A DNA stretch of 64,000 nt from Shewanella insulae (lineage in GTDB: Bacteria > Pseudomonadota > Gammaproteobacteria > Enterobacterales > Shewanellaceae), in contig NZ_WRPA01000003.1 of the NCBI RefSeq assembly GCF_009831655.1, positions 186,001 through 250,000 on the forward strand, read 5' to 3'. Shown in pieces: positions 25,685 to 34,869 of the stretch (position 1 is the first letter of the stretch; each line of letters starts with the position of its first letter). The translations under genes were made by a program, and so were the position numbers. A model generated the notes under the pieces. It was not told where the DNA came from and made no database searches. It worked only from the letters and a program-made list of their open reading frames with translations.

Positions 25685-28309
25685 ATGCGACCATCTACTT
25701 TTAAGAAAAGTGTACTAGCTACAAATATTGCCCTGCTGATGAGTGGTGCAGTGTCAGTTTCTGCTTTAGCGGCAGAGGCCGATGCAGAAGCGGTCAATAC
25801 TGATAATATTGAAAAAATTGAAGTACGTGGTCTGCGTGCTTCGATGAAGGCGTCAATTAACGCCAAAAGATTCTCTGATGCCGTTGTCGACGCCGTCACG
25901 GCGGAAGATATAGGTAAGTTCCCTGATGGTGACGTAGGAGAGTCGCTGGGTCGTATTCCTGGTGTTAGCGTTAACCGTCAGTTTGGCCAAGGTCAGCAGG
26001 TGTCGATTCGTGGTGCCTCGGCTCAGTTAACCCGTACCCTGTTAAATGGTCATTCTGTTGCCTCGACAGGTTGGTTTGACCAACAGGCCATCGACCGTAG
26101 CTTTAACTATTCTCTGCTACCGCCCGAGATGATCAGTGGCATTGAAGTCTATAAGTCTTCTCAGGCTGACATTACCGAAGGTGGCATTGGTGGCACCGTG
26201 GTGGTTAAGACACGTAAACCTTTAGATTTAGAAGCCAATACACTATTTCTAAGTGCCAAGGGCGACTATGGTACCGTCTCTGAAGAGACAGATCCTGCCC
26301 TCTCTGGCCTGTATAGCTGGGCAAACGAGGACGAGACCTTCGGTGTTCTGGTCTCAGCTGCTGGCTCTCAAACCGATTATCAGCGTAACGGTATCGAGAC
26401 CCTGCTGGGCTGGGGGGAAATTGTGCCGACTACCTTTCAGCAAGATCGTGAGCGCACCGCCTATAACATAGCAGCCCAGTATCGTCCGACCGATAATTTA
26501 GAGTTTGGCCTAACGGTGACTAGCCTGGATCTCAAGGCAAACAACGCCAACACCTCTATTTTCCTCTTCCCGACTCAGCAAGGCGTAAGCACCTGTAATC
26601 AGACCAACGCCGCAGGTGTCTGTACCGATATCACCCATACGGGTGAGGGTGGCTTTGCCTGGGCACAGACTTGGGCACGTGAAGCTGAGATGTCGTCTGA
26701 CACCTATGATCTGGATTTTAAATATGAGGGTGACAACTTTACCCTCGAAGGTCGTGTAGGTAATACCAAGGCGGATGGTGGTACCAGTCTAACTTCTAAC
26801 TATGGTAACTCTATCGGCCAGCCTGGTGACTTTGCCGGCCATTACGATGCGACAGGTGAGAAGATTCTGATCGATATCGCCAATAAGTCTTTCGACGCCG
26901 GTGACTTTAACGATCAGCTGGCGACGGCAGGCTGGGCACTGAAGAAACAGCCTAACACAGATGAAGAAACCTATGCGCAGGTCGACCTGACCTTCCCGGT
27001 CGACTTCGGTGCCATCACAGCGATTAAGGCTGGTGTACGCTATGCAGACCATGATGTGACTCAGCAAACAGATGCGGCTATCGTGGGTGATATCGTGGCT
27101 AAGGATGCCTCCGAATACTACTCTGGCACCATCTCATCTGGTGCAGGTTTTACCCTGCCTAAGCCTAATTTCGATGCCATGATCCGTGATGCTAAGGCCT
27201 CAGTCGATGGCTTTACCCGCGACAAGTCTGGATACGGCACCCTTAATGAGAAGAACCTGGCCGCTTACGCCATGGCGAACTTCGAGGCTGAAGGGATCCG
27301 AGGTAACTTCGGTCTGCGCTTCATCTCGACCGATATTGAGTCTGATTACTATGCGCTGAGTTCAAGCGGTCAGTTTGCCGACGAACTGAGTACAGATAAG
27401 TCGAGCTACAGTGACGTATTGCCAAGCATCAACGTGACTTTCGACTTAGCACCAGATCTCTTGCTGCGTACCACGGCTGCTCAGGTAATGTCTCGTCCTA
27501 ACTACGCAGACTTGTTTGCCACTTCAACCCTGCCGGGCTTGAACGATGGCACGCCGGGTAACGAGAAGCTTAACCGTGGTTCTGTTGCTCTGGATCCCTT
27601 TAAGGCGACTCAGGCCGATGTGAGTCTGGAATGGTACTTCGGCGGCGAGGGGCTGGCTTCTTTGACCTACTTTATCAAAGATGTGAGCTCTTTCATCACC
27701 ACACGTCAGAAGCTTAACCAACAGATTGGTATCGAAGACAACGATCTTAAAGCACAGGGTGGTAGCGCTTGCGGTGTAGGTGTTTATGACTGTTGGACAG
27801 TCAGCGAGAAGTACAATGCTAACGGTGGTCGAATCGAAGGGGTTGAGCTGCAGCTGCAAGACTCGTTCGAAAATGGCTTAGGCTACTCGGTTAACTATAC
27901 CTTCGCCGATGCCGGTTCACCTGCCGAGAACTATCCTGATGAGGTGGGAGTATTCTCTGACTCGTCGAAGCACACGGTTAACCTAGTGGGCTACTACGAG
28001 ATGGATAGCTTCTCTGCCCGTCTTGCCTACAACTGGCGTAGCGAATATATGATCCGTGAATTGCCAGGCTTCTATGGTAACCGTCAGCACCAAGACTATG
28101 GTTCGCTGGATCTGAGCATGAACTACAGCGTTACCGATTGGATGGATTTGACCTTCGAAGCCGTTAACCTCACAGAGGAAGACAGCATTCAGATAGGTGT
28201 CTCACCAGTCGACAACGAAAATGTGATTGCCGAGTTTAAAGATAACTACCCGGTATGGAGCTTCGAAGGCGAAGCAAGATACAAGGTCGGTGTCGCACTG
28301 CGTTTCTAA
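25685..28309 (+). CDS. TonB-dependent outer-membrane receptor for GlcNAc/chitooligosaccharides
   Basis: This 874-aa protein has a 30-residue signal (...SVSALA|AEA). A short N-terminal extension holds a candidate TonB box (IEKIEVRG), then the plug domain (ESLGRIPGVSVNRQFGQG, VSIRGASAQLTRTLLNGH, SGIEVYKSSQADITEGGIGGTV). A 22-strand barrel ends in KVGVALRF with terminal Phe. The start is set by GGAAGGGAAACGAG before the ATG. A NagR operator sits immediately upstream. By analogy with Shewanella/Caulobacter chitin clusters it should import chitooligosaccharides energised by TonB. The exact ligand is inferred, not shown. A terminator closes it before the halogenase gene. Confidence 0.9.
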   Translation: MRPSTFKKSVLATNIALLMSGAVSVSALAAEADAEAVNTDNIEKIEVRGLRASMKASINAKRFSDAVVDAVTAEDIGKFPDGDVGESLGRIPGVSVNRQFGQGQQVSIRGASAQLTRTLLNGHSVASTGWFDQQAIDRSFNYSLLPPEMISGIEVYKSSQADITEGGIGGTVVVKTRKPLDLEANTLFLSAKGDYGTVSEETDPALSGLYSWANEDETFGVLVSAAGSQTDYQRNGIETLLGWGEIVPTTFQQDRERTAYNIAAQYRPTDNLEFGLTVTSLDLKANNANTSIFLFPTQQGVSTCNQTNAAGVCTDITHTGEGGFAWAQTWAREAEMSSDTYDLDFKYEGDNFTLEGRVGNTKADGGTSLTSNYGNSIGQPGDFAGHYDATGEKILIDIANKSFDAGDFNDQLATAGWALKKQPNTDEETYAQVDLTFPVDFGAITAIKAGVRYADHDVTQQTDAAIVGDIVAKDASEYYSGTISSGAGFTLPKPNFDAMIRDAKASVDGFTRDKSGYGTLNEKNLAAYAMANFEAEGIRGNFGLRFISTDIESDYYALSSSGQFADELSTDKSSYSDVLPSINVTFDLAPDLLLRTTAAQVMSRPNYADLFATSTLPGLNDGTPGNEKLNRGSVALDPFKATQADVSLEWYFGGEGLASLTYFIKDVSSFITTRQKLNQQIGIEDNDLKAQGGSACGVGVYDCWTVSEKYNANGGRIEGVELQLQDSFENGLGYSVNYTFADAGSPAENYPDEVGVFSDSSKHTVNLVGYYEMDSFSARLAYNWRSEYMIRELPGFYGNRQHQDYGSLDLSMNYSVTDWMDLTFEAVNLTEEDSIQIGVSPVDNENVIAEFKDNYPVWSFEGEARYKVGVALRF

Positions 28310-28326
28310 TCGACACATGAGTGTAC

Positions 28327-28353
28327 AAAGCCCGGCATAAGCTGGGCTTTTTA
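28327..28353 (+). terminator. Terminator after the TonB receptor
   Basis: AAAGCCCGGC / GCTGGGCTTT (one G-T wobble) with an ATAA loop and TTTTTA after it. It may be partial, letting the halogenase-like gene 48 nt downstream be read through. Confidence 0.8.
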
Positions 28354-28400
28354 TTAGCACCGACCTTTAATTAGACCAAGAGTGGGGAAGAGGTGAAACC

Positions 28401-29927
28401 ATGGACATTAAGCGTATCTTGATATTAGGGGGCGGAACGGCAGGCTGGTTGGCGGCCAATCACCTGGGTAAGGCCCTTGAACATCGCCAGGACGTTAGCG
28501 TTATGTTGGTGGAGTCACCAGATATCCCCATCATAGGTGTCGGAGAGGGGACAGTGCCAGCCATTCGTCAGAGTCTGAAACGCTTCGGCATCAGCGAGTC
28601 TGAGTTTATCCGTCAATGTGATGTAACCTTTAAGCAGTCGATCAAGTTCGTCAACTGGATGGATAAGGACAGGCATGGAGCAGAGAACTTCTATCATCAC
28701 CTGTTCGACATGCCGAGCCCTCTGGGTGAAGATCTTACCCAGCATTGGCTAGCGAATCGCCAACAAGCCTATGGTGACCTAGTTTCGCCCCAACACAAGG
28801 TGTGTGAAGCGGGTAGGGCGCCTAAACGTATCACCCACAGCGAATATGAAGGGGCATTGGGCTATGCCTATCACCTTAACGCTGCCAAGTTTGCCAAGCT
28901 GTTAGCGGATAACGCCATCAGGCGTTTCAATGTCGAGCATATTAAGGCCAAAGTCTGTGAGGTTATGCTCAAGGATAATGGCGAGATTGCCTCCCTGGAA
29001 ACCGATAACCGGGGCAGCATCAGCGCCGATTTCTACATAGACTGCAGTGGGTTTGAATCTTTGCTTATCGATAAGACGCTCAAGGTGCCCTTTGTCGATA
29101 AGTCCCATCAGCTATTTGCCGATAAGGCGATTGCCGTTCAGGTGCCCATAGGTGAAGAAGAAGCGATTCCGCCTTATACCCTGGCGACGGCCCATCAGGC
29201 CGGTTGGATATGGGATATCGCCTTGACCCATAGGCGTGGCGTCGGTTTTGTCTATTCCTCTAAGTATATGGATGATGCCATGGCGCTTAAAAAGCTGTCA
29301 CATTATCTCGGTCAGGATGTTGCTCAGTATCAATACCGGGTTTTGCCGATGAAACTTGGCTATCGCAGGGAGTTCTTGCATAAAAATTGCCTAGCCTTGG
29401 GGTTGGCGCAAGGCTTTCTCGAACCCCTGGAGGCAACCTCTATCTTGCTGACCGATTTTGCAGCAGGCTACATCGCCAACCGTTTACCAAAAGATAGTGA
29501 AGCGCTGGCTTTGCTGGCTGAACAGTTTAATCGGGTGATGACCTATGCCTGGGAGCGTGTTGTCGAATTTATCAAGATGCACTATTGCCTGTCAGACAGG
29601 AGTGACTCGGCGTTCTGGGTCGATAATCGCGATCCGGCGACGATTCCGTGTGAGCTTAATAGCCGGCTAAAACTGTGGCGAGATCACGCCCCCATAAGGC
29701 AGGACTTCTTCAGTAAGTTTGAGGTGTTTGATTTAGAAAACTACCTGTATGTGCTCTATGGCATGCACTACCCAACGAACACGCAGGTGGCGAGTGAGCA
29801 GCAAAGAGAAGCCTGGCAAGTACAGGGAAAACAGATAGCCAACTTGGCTGAGCATCTGGTGAATGAGCTACCAGCTCATCGAGACTTGCTCGAGAAGATT
29901 GCCAAATATGGTATGCAGAGATGTTAA
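28401..29927 (+). CDS. Tryptophan-halogenase-like flavoprotein
   Basis: This 508-aa FAD-dependent protein of the PrnA/RebH fold has the FAD motif LGGGTAGWLAAN at residues 9-20 and the catalytic-type Lys78 in DVTFKQSIKFVNW. The GWIWDIAL form of the halogenase WxWxIP signature appears near 270, and FLEPLEATSI with Glu344 near the chloride site. All key halogenase residues are thus present except Pro of WxWxIP. Genes of this kind repeatedly accompany TonB receptors and SapC-like proteins in sugar-uptake loci of Shewanella and Caulobacter, yet their substrate is unknown. It follows the receptor by 91 nt and is probably expressed with it. True halogenation is unproven. Confidence 0.85.
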   Translation: MDIKRILILGGGTAGWLAANHLGKALEHRQDVSVMLVESPDIPIIGVGEGTVPAIRQSLKRFGISESEFIRQCDVTFKQSIKFVNWMDKDRHGAENFYHHLFDMPSPLGEDLTQHWLANRQQAYGDLVSPQHKVCEAGRAPKRITHSEYEGALGYAYHLNAAKFAKLLADNAIRRFNVEHIKAKVCEVMLKDNGEIASLETDNRGSISADFYIDCSGFESLLIDKTLKVPFVDKSHQLFADKAIAVQVPIGEEEAIPPYTLATAHQAGWIWDIALTHRRGVGFVYSSKYMDDAMALKKLSHYLGQDVAQYQYRVLPMKLGYRREFLHKNCLALGLAQGFLEPLEATSILLTDFAAGYIANRLPKDSEALALLAEQFNRVMTYAWERVVEFIKMHYCLSDRSDSAFWVDNRDPATIPCELNSRLKLWRDHAPIRQDFFSKFEVFDLENYLYVLYGMHYPTNTQVASEQQREAWQVQGKQIANLAEHLVNELPAHRDLLEKIAKYGMQRC

Positions 29928-29978
29928 CTTGGGTTTGGCCTAGGTGTTAGCCAGACGAGGGGCATCAGGGCTCAAAAA

Positions 29979-30021
29979 AGCAGAGCCGATATTTATGTAC
30001 TCTCATATCATCGGCTCTGCT
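29979..30021 (-). terminator. Terminator of the SapC-like gene
   Basis: A perfect 12-bp stem, AGCAGAGCCGAT / ATCGGCTCTGCT, with a 19-nt loop is followed on the minus strand by TTTTTT. It lies 10 nt past the SapC-like stop. On the plus strand it can also stop transcripts from the halogenase gene. Confidence 0.88.
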
Positions 30022-30030
30022 ACTTAAAAG

Positions 30031-30750
30031 TTATTGCAACTTATCAAACTGATTTTGCTTGGCGATGAGGCGCGACATCTGATTGAGGGAGGCTCTGTGG
30101 GCATAAACAATCGGCAGCAAACCTTTCTTTCTTAGCTCGAGGAAATCTTCATCGCTCAGTTCGTTCAATGCCTTGTCATCGATCAGATAGACGCCATTGA
30201 TATTGATCTTCTGCTCAGATCTTTCCAGCTTAATGGTCAGTTGCTGTGACACCAGTAGGTTTTTGTCTGCCAGGAATTGGCAAACCGCCTGAGTCTGTTG
30301 ATGCATAGCGGCGACATCCAGTAGGGCATTGGTTCTGGCCGTCAGGTACTCGCTACGCTTTCCTTCATCGGTAAACAGGCGGTTACCTTCTGTCTCAGAC
30401 ACCATTGGGCTCTCCTCATCGATGCAGACGATCACGTTGTCGCCTTCCTCCGAGGTTCTGGCGATCGACAGGGGCGCATTACTAAAGCCAATTGGGCTAA
30501 TAGGGGCATCCCATTGGTTGCTTTGGCAATATAGGTTGACTTCGGGTTCGATCCCCATGATAGCCACAGGGATGAACTGGCCCGTCTCACCATTCTTCAC
30601 GAAGACGATAGGGAATTCGGCCGCCAGGCTGGGGATCTCTCTGGCCAATACCGGGATCAGGTGCTCTTTGCTGAAACGGCTGAAATCATTTGAATGGGTC
30701 AGCTTGATGTTGAGATGTTTTTCCGTTGAAAGGGGGACTATCTTCGCCAT
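30031..30750 (-). CDS. SapC-family protein
   Basis: This 239-aa soluble protein resembles the SapC family (SAR/peptide-transport 'SapC-like', unrelated to the SapC permease). Features are MAKIVPLSTEKHLNIKL at the start, EIPSLAAEFPIVFVKNGETGQFIPVAIMGIE near 40-70 and a C-terminal LRKKGLLPIVYAHRASLNQMSRL. No signal peptide or membrane segment is evident. SapC genes frequently travel with halogenase-like and TonB-receptor genes; here it is transcribed in the opposite direction to them, convergent with the halogenase. Its upstream region contains two NagR operators, though 350-500 bp away. Biochemical function is unknown. Confidence 0.82.
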   Translation of the reverse strand: MAKIVPLSTEKHLNIKLTHSNDFSRFSKEHLIPVLAREIPSLAAEFPIVFVKNGETGQFIPVAIMGIEPEVNLYCQSNQWDAPISPIGFSNAPLSIARTSEEGDNVIVCIDEESPMVSETEGNRLFTDEGKRSEYLTARTNALLDVAAMHQQTQAVCQFLADKNLLVSQQLTIKLERSEQKININGVYLIDDKALNELSDEDFLELRKKGLLPIVYAHRASLNQMSRLIAKQNQFDKLQ

Positions 30751-31097
30751 ATTCTTACCTTAGTTAATTTTAGTTTGTGGTGTCTGTCTCAAGCGTTAAT
30801 TGCCTAACCAGAGAAACGCTGGGTTAATCTTTTACCGCTAGTGGGGGCAAAAGCGCAAGTATTAATGTTTCGAGCTGGCCCTAAACAAGCCCTAAATTGG
30901 AGTGAAAAGACGTTAAGCCAGTCTGATCTCTACCCTTTGGGGGGCTAAATACTTTTCTGTGTTAGGGATCACTACTCCGGTTATCTCTCGCCTTACACAT
31001 CCTTGTTCTGTTCCTCTCCTAATATGGACACTTAACACTCATTGTTTAGTGTTTTTTCGACTCTGAGTACTGTTAGCCTCTCCGAATGTTATCAATA

Positions 31098-31115
31098 GTT
31101 GACAGCGTTGTCATT
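31098..31115. promoter_or_regulatory. NagR operator 2
   Basis: GTTGACAGCGTTGTCATT keeps the full core TGACAGCGTTGTCA. It lies 348 bp upstream of the SapC-like start (minus strand) and about 960 bp upstream of hex. Confidence 0.85.
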
Positions 31116-31251
31116 TTTGTGTGGTGAAGAAGGCTTTGTTCGGCCTCTATGGCAGCGATCTGTGATCGGCGGCTTTCAGCGGTGTGATAAAAAATTGCCT
31201 CACAATGTCAAAAAAATGTATAAATTCTGTTCTTTATTAGGTAGATTAACC

Positions 31252-31269
31252 GATGACAGCGTTGTCATT
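31252..31269. promoter_or_regulatory. NagR operator 3
   Basis: GATGACAGCGTTGTCATT lies 154 bp centre to centre from operator 2 and 806 bp upstream of hex. The 14-mer AAATGTATAAATTC (31214-31227) precedes it by 24 bp, as a similar copy precedes operator 1. Confidence 0.88.
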
Positions 31270-32038
31270 TGCTTGTGTGGCACGTTTGTTTTGTAAGGTT
31301 TGCATTGTTAGGAAGAGGTCTCCTAACTTGTGCATTGGCAGTAGCCATTAAGTTTGTAGCAATGGTTATTGTGTTTGTTTTTTCCTATAGTCTCTCCCCA
31401 GATACTAGAGATGGCTAGATGTGTTATGTCTCAATTGGCGCCTTTATCGGTGGCACTTGATACATGATGCATCTAGCGCTTTTTTCTGGATTAGAGTGAC
31501 GCCTGATGAGTGGGCTCTAGGGAAATGCGTAAGAGCGAGCAAAGCACAGCGCGGCACGGCACAGCAGGGCGTTCGTTGTCTTGCAGAGATTCAGATTAAA
31601 TAAACAGATTTCTTTCATTGTCAGATGGCTGAGTGGTTTCTAAAGCCAGAACGCTTTCTATAGCCTGATTACTTGCCAATTCTAGATTGCCTGTAATTGC
31701 CAGGTGGGGTTCGGGGAGCCGCTAGATTTGTACAAGTCTGACGATGATCTATTTTCGCGGCGGCATTTTTGTTAATCGGCCAAGATGCGGCGGCAAAAAA
31801 GACCAAGCGCAATAAGTAAGTGATCAGCAATAGCGCAGGGAAAACGTTTGAGAGCAAGGCTGGATTTTTAGGTAAGTAGTTATTCTAAAATCAAAAAAGT
31901 AATGCAGTTATCGAACGTTTTAACAAGTTCGCTTGAACAGTTATTTATTAGGATTGGCATAAAGTGGTGGCTATCTCAGATATCGCAATAGCAGGAAGCT
32001 TATTGCCGATGCTGATGGGGAAGGGTAGCTGCAATGAG

Positions 32039-32054
32039 ACTTGAACGTTCAAGT
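32039..32054. promoter_or_regulatory. Perfect 16-bp palindrome, possible second LacI-type operator before hex
   Basis: ACTTGAACGTTCAAGT is perfectly symmetric around a central CG, the usual geometry of LacI/GalR-family operators, but differs from the NagR motif. It lies 20 bp upstream of the hex ATG. A related half-site, AAGTTCGCTTGAAC, occurs around 31925. Confidence 0.5.
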
Positions 32055-32074
32055 TGAGAAAAGTGAGGATAACA

Positions 32075-34741
32075 ATGATTAATAAGCTCATACCAATAAC
32101 ATTACTCATTAGCCTAGGACTGATTGCCTGCAGTCAGCCAACCACTACTCAAGTCCCCAAGGATGAAGGCGCCGCGGCGCAGCAAGTTGTTGACAGCGAG
32201 CCGCAACAGGCGCTGCATCAATTTGCCACTAGTCTGGCGGTCAACTATCACACTCTGACCAATTATCCTCAGCAGTGCACTTCTAGCGGTGTCGACGGTC
32301 GTTGTTTTGCCGCCCAGATTGAGCTAATCCCAGGTGTTGATTTTGACCGTAAGGATTGGGCCATCTACTACAGCCAGATGCGACCGGTGAAGCAGGTGCT
32401 AAGCGATGCCTTTGAGCTAACCCAAGTGAAAGGGGACCTGCACCGCATCACGCCTACTGACAAGTTCAAGGGCTTTTACAAGGGTCAGCCGGTCGATATC
32501 GCCTTTCTTGGGGAGCTATGGCAGCTGTCGGAAACCGATGCCATGCCCAACTACTATATTGTCGTTCCCGGCCTTCAACCTGAGGTTATCACCAGCACTC
32601 AGCTCACCGTGGATGCCAGCACAGGCATGGAGCAGCGCCCCTATGTTGAGGCATATGTCAGCGCCGAAAGCCAATATAAGCGCAGCGATACAGACAGGTT
32701 AGCATGGGCGACCCCTAAGGTATTGTTTGACGCGAACCAAGATATCGAGAGCCGCCCTGAGCTTGCCGTCAACGCGATTATCCCAACGCCGAAGCGACAA
32801 ATCATAGAGAGTCAAAGTCCGGTAATATCGCTTGCCTCAGGTTATCATCTGGATGCTGGCGGTGTAGCTAAGGAATCTGTCGACGCGGCCTTGGCGCGCC
32901 TGGCCCGCCTTGGCGTTAAGCCATCGCCTCAAGGTATTCTACTCAAGTTAGAGCCGTCGACGACTAAACTCGCCGAAGGGGGCTATCGCCTCGATATTAC
33001 CTCTGATGGCATCACCATAGACGCGAGCGATGATGCAGGTTTCTCCTATGGTTTGGCGTCGCTGACGAGTCTCATCTCGCTCGACAACCTGTCACTTAAT
33101 GCCATGCAGATCCAAGATGAACCAAGATATGGCTTTCGCGGCATGCATGTCGACGTTGCGCGTAATTTTCACAGCAAGCAGTTTATCTTAGAGCTACTGG
33201 ATCAGATGGCGGCCTATAAGCTCAACAAGTTACACCTGCATATGGCCGATGATGAAGGCTGGCGCCTGGAGATAGATGGGCTGCCCGAGCTTACTCAGGT
33301 GGGCAGTCGTCGCTGCCACGATCTGAAGGAAGATACCTGTCTATTGCCTCAGCTGGGCAGTGGTCCAGATGGTGACAGCAAGGTTAACGGCTACTACTCC
33401 AAGGCAGATTATATCGAGATCCTCAAGTATGCAGCTGCCCGGCATATTCAGGTGATTCCCTCTATGGACATGCCGGGGCATTCCCGCGCCGCCATCAAGT
33501 CGATGGAGGCCAGGTATCGTCGCCTGATGGCCGAAGGTAATGAGGCCGGAGCCAACGAGTACCGGCTTATCGACCCGCTCGATAAGACGCAGTACGCCTC
33601 GATTCAATATTATGATGACAACACGATCAACGTCTGTATGGAGTCCAGCTATCACTTCGTCGATAAGGTGGTGAGCGAAATTTCCAAGTTGCATCAGGCC
33701 GCAGGCCAACGCCTGGATCTTTACCATATCGGCGCCGATGAAACCGCCGGTGCCTGGGTGGAGTCGCCTGTCTGTCAGGCACTGCTAGCAGACAAAGAGA
33801 GCGGCCTTGAGAGCGAGGCACATTTTGGTGCTTATTTCATCGAGCGGCTGGCGAATATGCTGGCCGATAAAGGGATTGAAACTGCGGGTTGGAGTGATGG
33901 CATGAGCCATACACGACCTGATCGTATGCCGGCAAAGAATCAGTCCAACATCTGGGACGTGGTTGCTCATGGCGGCCATAAGCGCGCCCATGCACAGGCC
34001 AACTTGGGCTGGGATACAGTGCTGAGTAATCCCGAGGTACTCTATTTCGACTTCCCCTACGAAGCCGATCCGAAAGAACATGGCTACTATTGGGCGAGTC
34101 GCAGCACCAACGAGCGCAAGCTGTTTAGCTTTATGCCCGACAACCTACCGGCCAACGCCGAGCAGTGGACGGATATCGAAGGTAAGTCATTTGAGGCCGA
34201 CGATACCCTTAAGCTCGATGATGCGGGCAAGCGAATCAGCGGTCCACTTAATCAAGGTGTCCGCTTCAAAGGGATCCAGGGACAGCTGTGGAGCGAGACG
34301 ATTCGCTCAGACCAAGTAATTGAATATATGGTGTTTCCTCGCCTGTTAGTCCTAGCGGAAAGGGCCTGGCATAAGGCCGATTGGGAAGTGCCTTATCAAT
34401 ATCAGGGGGCTAAATACAGCGCCGAGACTAACTACTTCACCCCCGAGATGCGTGAGAAGCAGAGAGCTCAATGGCAGACCTTTGCCAACACCTTAGGCTA
34501 TAAGGAGCTGGCCAAGCTGGATAGGGCAGGGATAGCCTATCGTGTGCCAACCCTAGGCGCCAAGATCAAGGAGGGTTACCTGCAGGCAAACAGCATCTAT
34601 CCCGGGCTTGGAATAGAGTATCGAGTCGATGGCGGCCAGTGGCAGCAATATACAGAGGCGGTTAGCGTCTCAGGTAGAGTCGAGGTCAGAGGCGTCGCCG
34701 CCGATGGTATCCGCAAGGGGCGCATACTCAAGGTCAATTAG
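32075..34741 (+). CDS. hex: GH20 beta-N-acetylhexosaminidase (chitobiase), lipoprotein
   Basis: This 888-aa exported enzyme releases GlcNAc from chitobiose and chitooligosaccharides. It carries a lipoprotein signal MINKLIPITLLISLGLIAC, then a chitobiase N-terminal carbohydrate-binding domain (about 40-180), a GH20b domain (about 220-340) and the (beta/alpha)8 catalytic domain starting YGFRGMHVDVARNFHSKQF. The catalytic pair D555-E556 is in HIGADETAGAW; a C-terminal chitobiase-like domain follows. The frame is open 7 codons further (TTG at 32054), but GAGG 6-7 nt before the ATG at 32075 and the lipobox fix the start. It begins the hex-nagK-nagA-nagX-nagP stretch. Confidence 0.94.
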   Translation: MINKLIPITLLISLGLIACSQPTTTQVPKDEGAAAQQVVDSEPQQALHQFATSLAVNYHTLTNYPQQCTSSGVDGRCFAAQIELIPGVDFDRKDWAIYYSQMRPVKQVLSDAFELTQVKGDLHRITPTDKFKGFYKGQPVDIAFLGELWQLSETDAMPNYYIVVPGLQPEVITSTQLTVDASTGMEQRPYVEAYVSAESQYKRSDTDRLAWATPKVLFDANQDIESRPELAVNAIIPTPKRQIIESQSPVISLASGYHLDAGGVAKESVDAALARLARLGVKPSPQGILLKLEPSTTKLAEGGYRLDITSDGITIDASDDAGFSYGLASLTSLISLDNLSLNAMQIQDEPRYGFRGMHVDVARNFHSKQFILELLDQMAAYKLNKLHLHMADDEGWRLEIDGLPELTQVGSRRCHDLKEDTCLLPQLGSGPDGDSKVNGYYSKADYIEILKYAAARHIQVIPSMDMPGHSRAAIKSMEARYRRLMAEGNEAGANEYRLIDPLDKTQYASIQYYDDNTINVCMESSYHFVDKVVSEISKLHQAAGQRLDLYHIGADETAGAWVESPVCQALLADKESGLESEAHFGAYFIERLANMLADKGIETAGWSDGMSHTRPDRMPAKNQSNIWDVVAHGGHKRAHAQANLGWDTVLSNPEVLYFDFPYEADPKEHGYYWASRSTNERKLFSFMPDNLPANAEQWTDIEGKSFEADDTLKLDDAGKRISGPLNQGVRFKGIQGQLWSETIRSDQVIEYMVFPRLLVLAERAWHKADWEVPYQYQGAKYSAETNYFTPEMREKQRAQWQTFANTLGYKELAKLDRAGIAYRVPTLGAKIKEGYLQANSIYPGLGIEYRVDGGQWQQYTEAVSVSGRVEVRGVAADGIRKGRILKVN

Positions 34742-34843
34742 TATTTCGCTGACAGCATTAGTCTACTGGCCTAAATAGCTCATTTTAGCTAGCTAATGAA
34801 AAAGCGACTTAAGCCAGCTAATGAAAATGTAATGCAAGCTAGC

Positions 34844-34869
34844 GCGGTTATCGAAGAGCCGATAACCGC
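34844..34869 (+). terminator. Strong hairpin after hex, possible terminator or processing site
   Basis: GCGGTTATCG / CGATAACCGC (10-bp perfect stem, 6-nt loop) is followed by only a pyrimidine-rich TTCCTCTCT. A 12-bp direct repeat AGCTAATGAAAA occurs just before it (about 34790 and 34816). Confidence 0.5.

Larger units (their letters stand above)
30751..32074. other. 1.3-kb stretch without a convincing gene between the SapC-like gene and hex
   Basis: The region contains two NagR operators, a promoter-like 14-mer shared with the TonB receptor promoter, and a perfect 16-bp palindrome next to hex. Short frames present (31421-31603 and 31669-31857) lack ribosome sites and family-like sequence. 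A few codon-like tails, e.g. around 31750-31818, may be remnants. Base composition is irregular, including a GC-rich patch at 31540-31575. It may hold a deleted gene or a long hex leader. Confidence 0.5.

Noticed and set aside
28327..28400. Loss of an operon link between the TonB receptor and the halogenase-like gene
   Set aside because: The hairpin there is imperfect (one wobble) and no separate promoter or NagR operator is seen before the halogenase-like gene, so read-through remains the simpler view.
31615..31700. tRNA-like string (CAGATGGCTGAGTGGTTTCTAAAGC) resembling the D-arm of a Ser/Leu tRNA
   Set aside because: No matching anticodon arm, T-arm (GTTCGA-type) or acceptor stem could be formed.
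31750..31818. Codon-like tail reading FAAAFLLIGQDAAAKK before a stop
   Set aside because: Only about 24 codons without a start or upstream continuation; could be a gene remnant but also chance.
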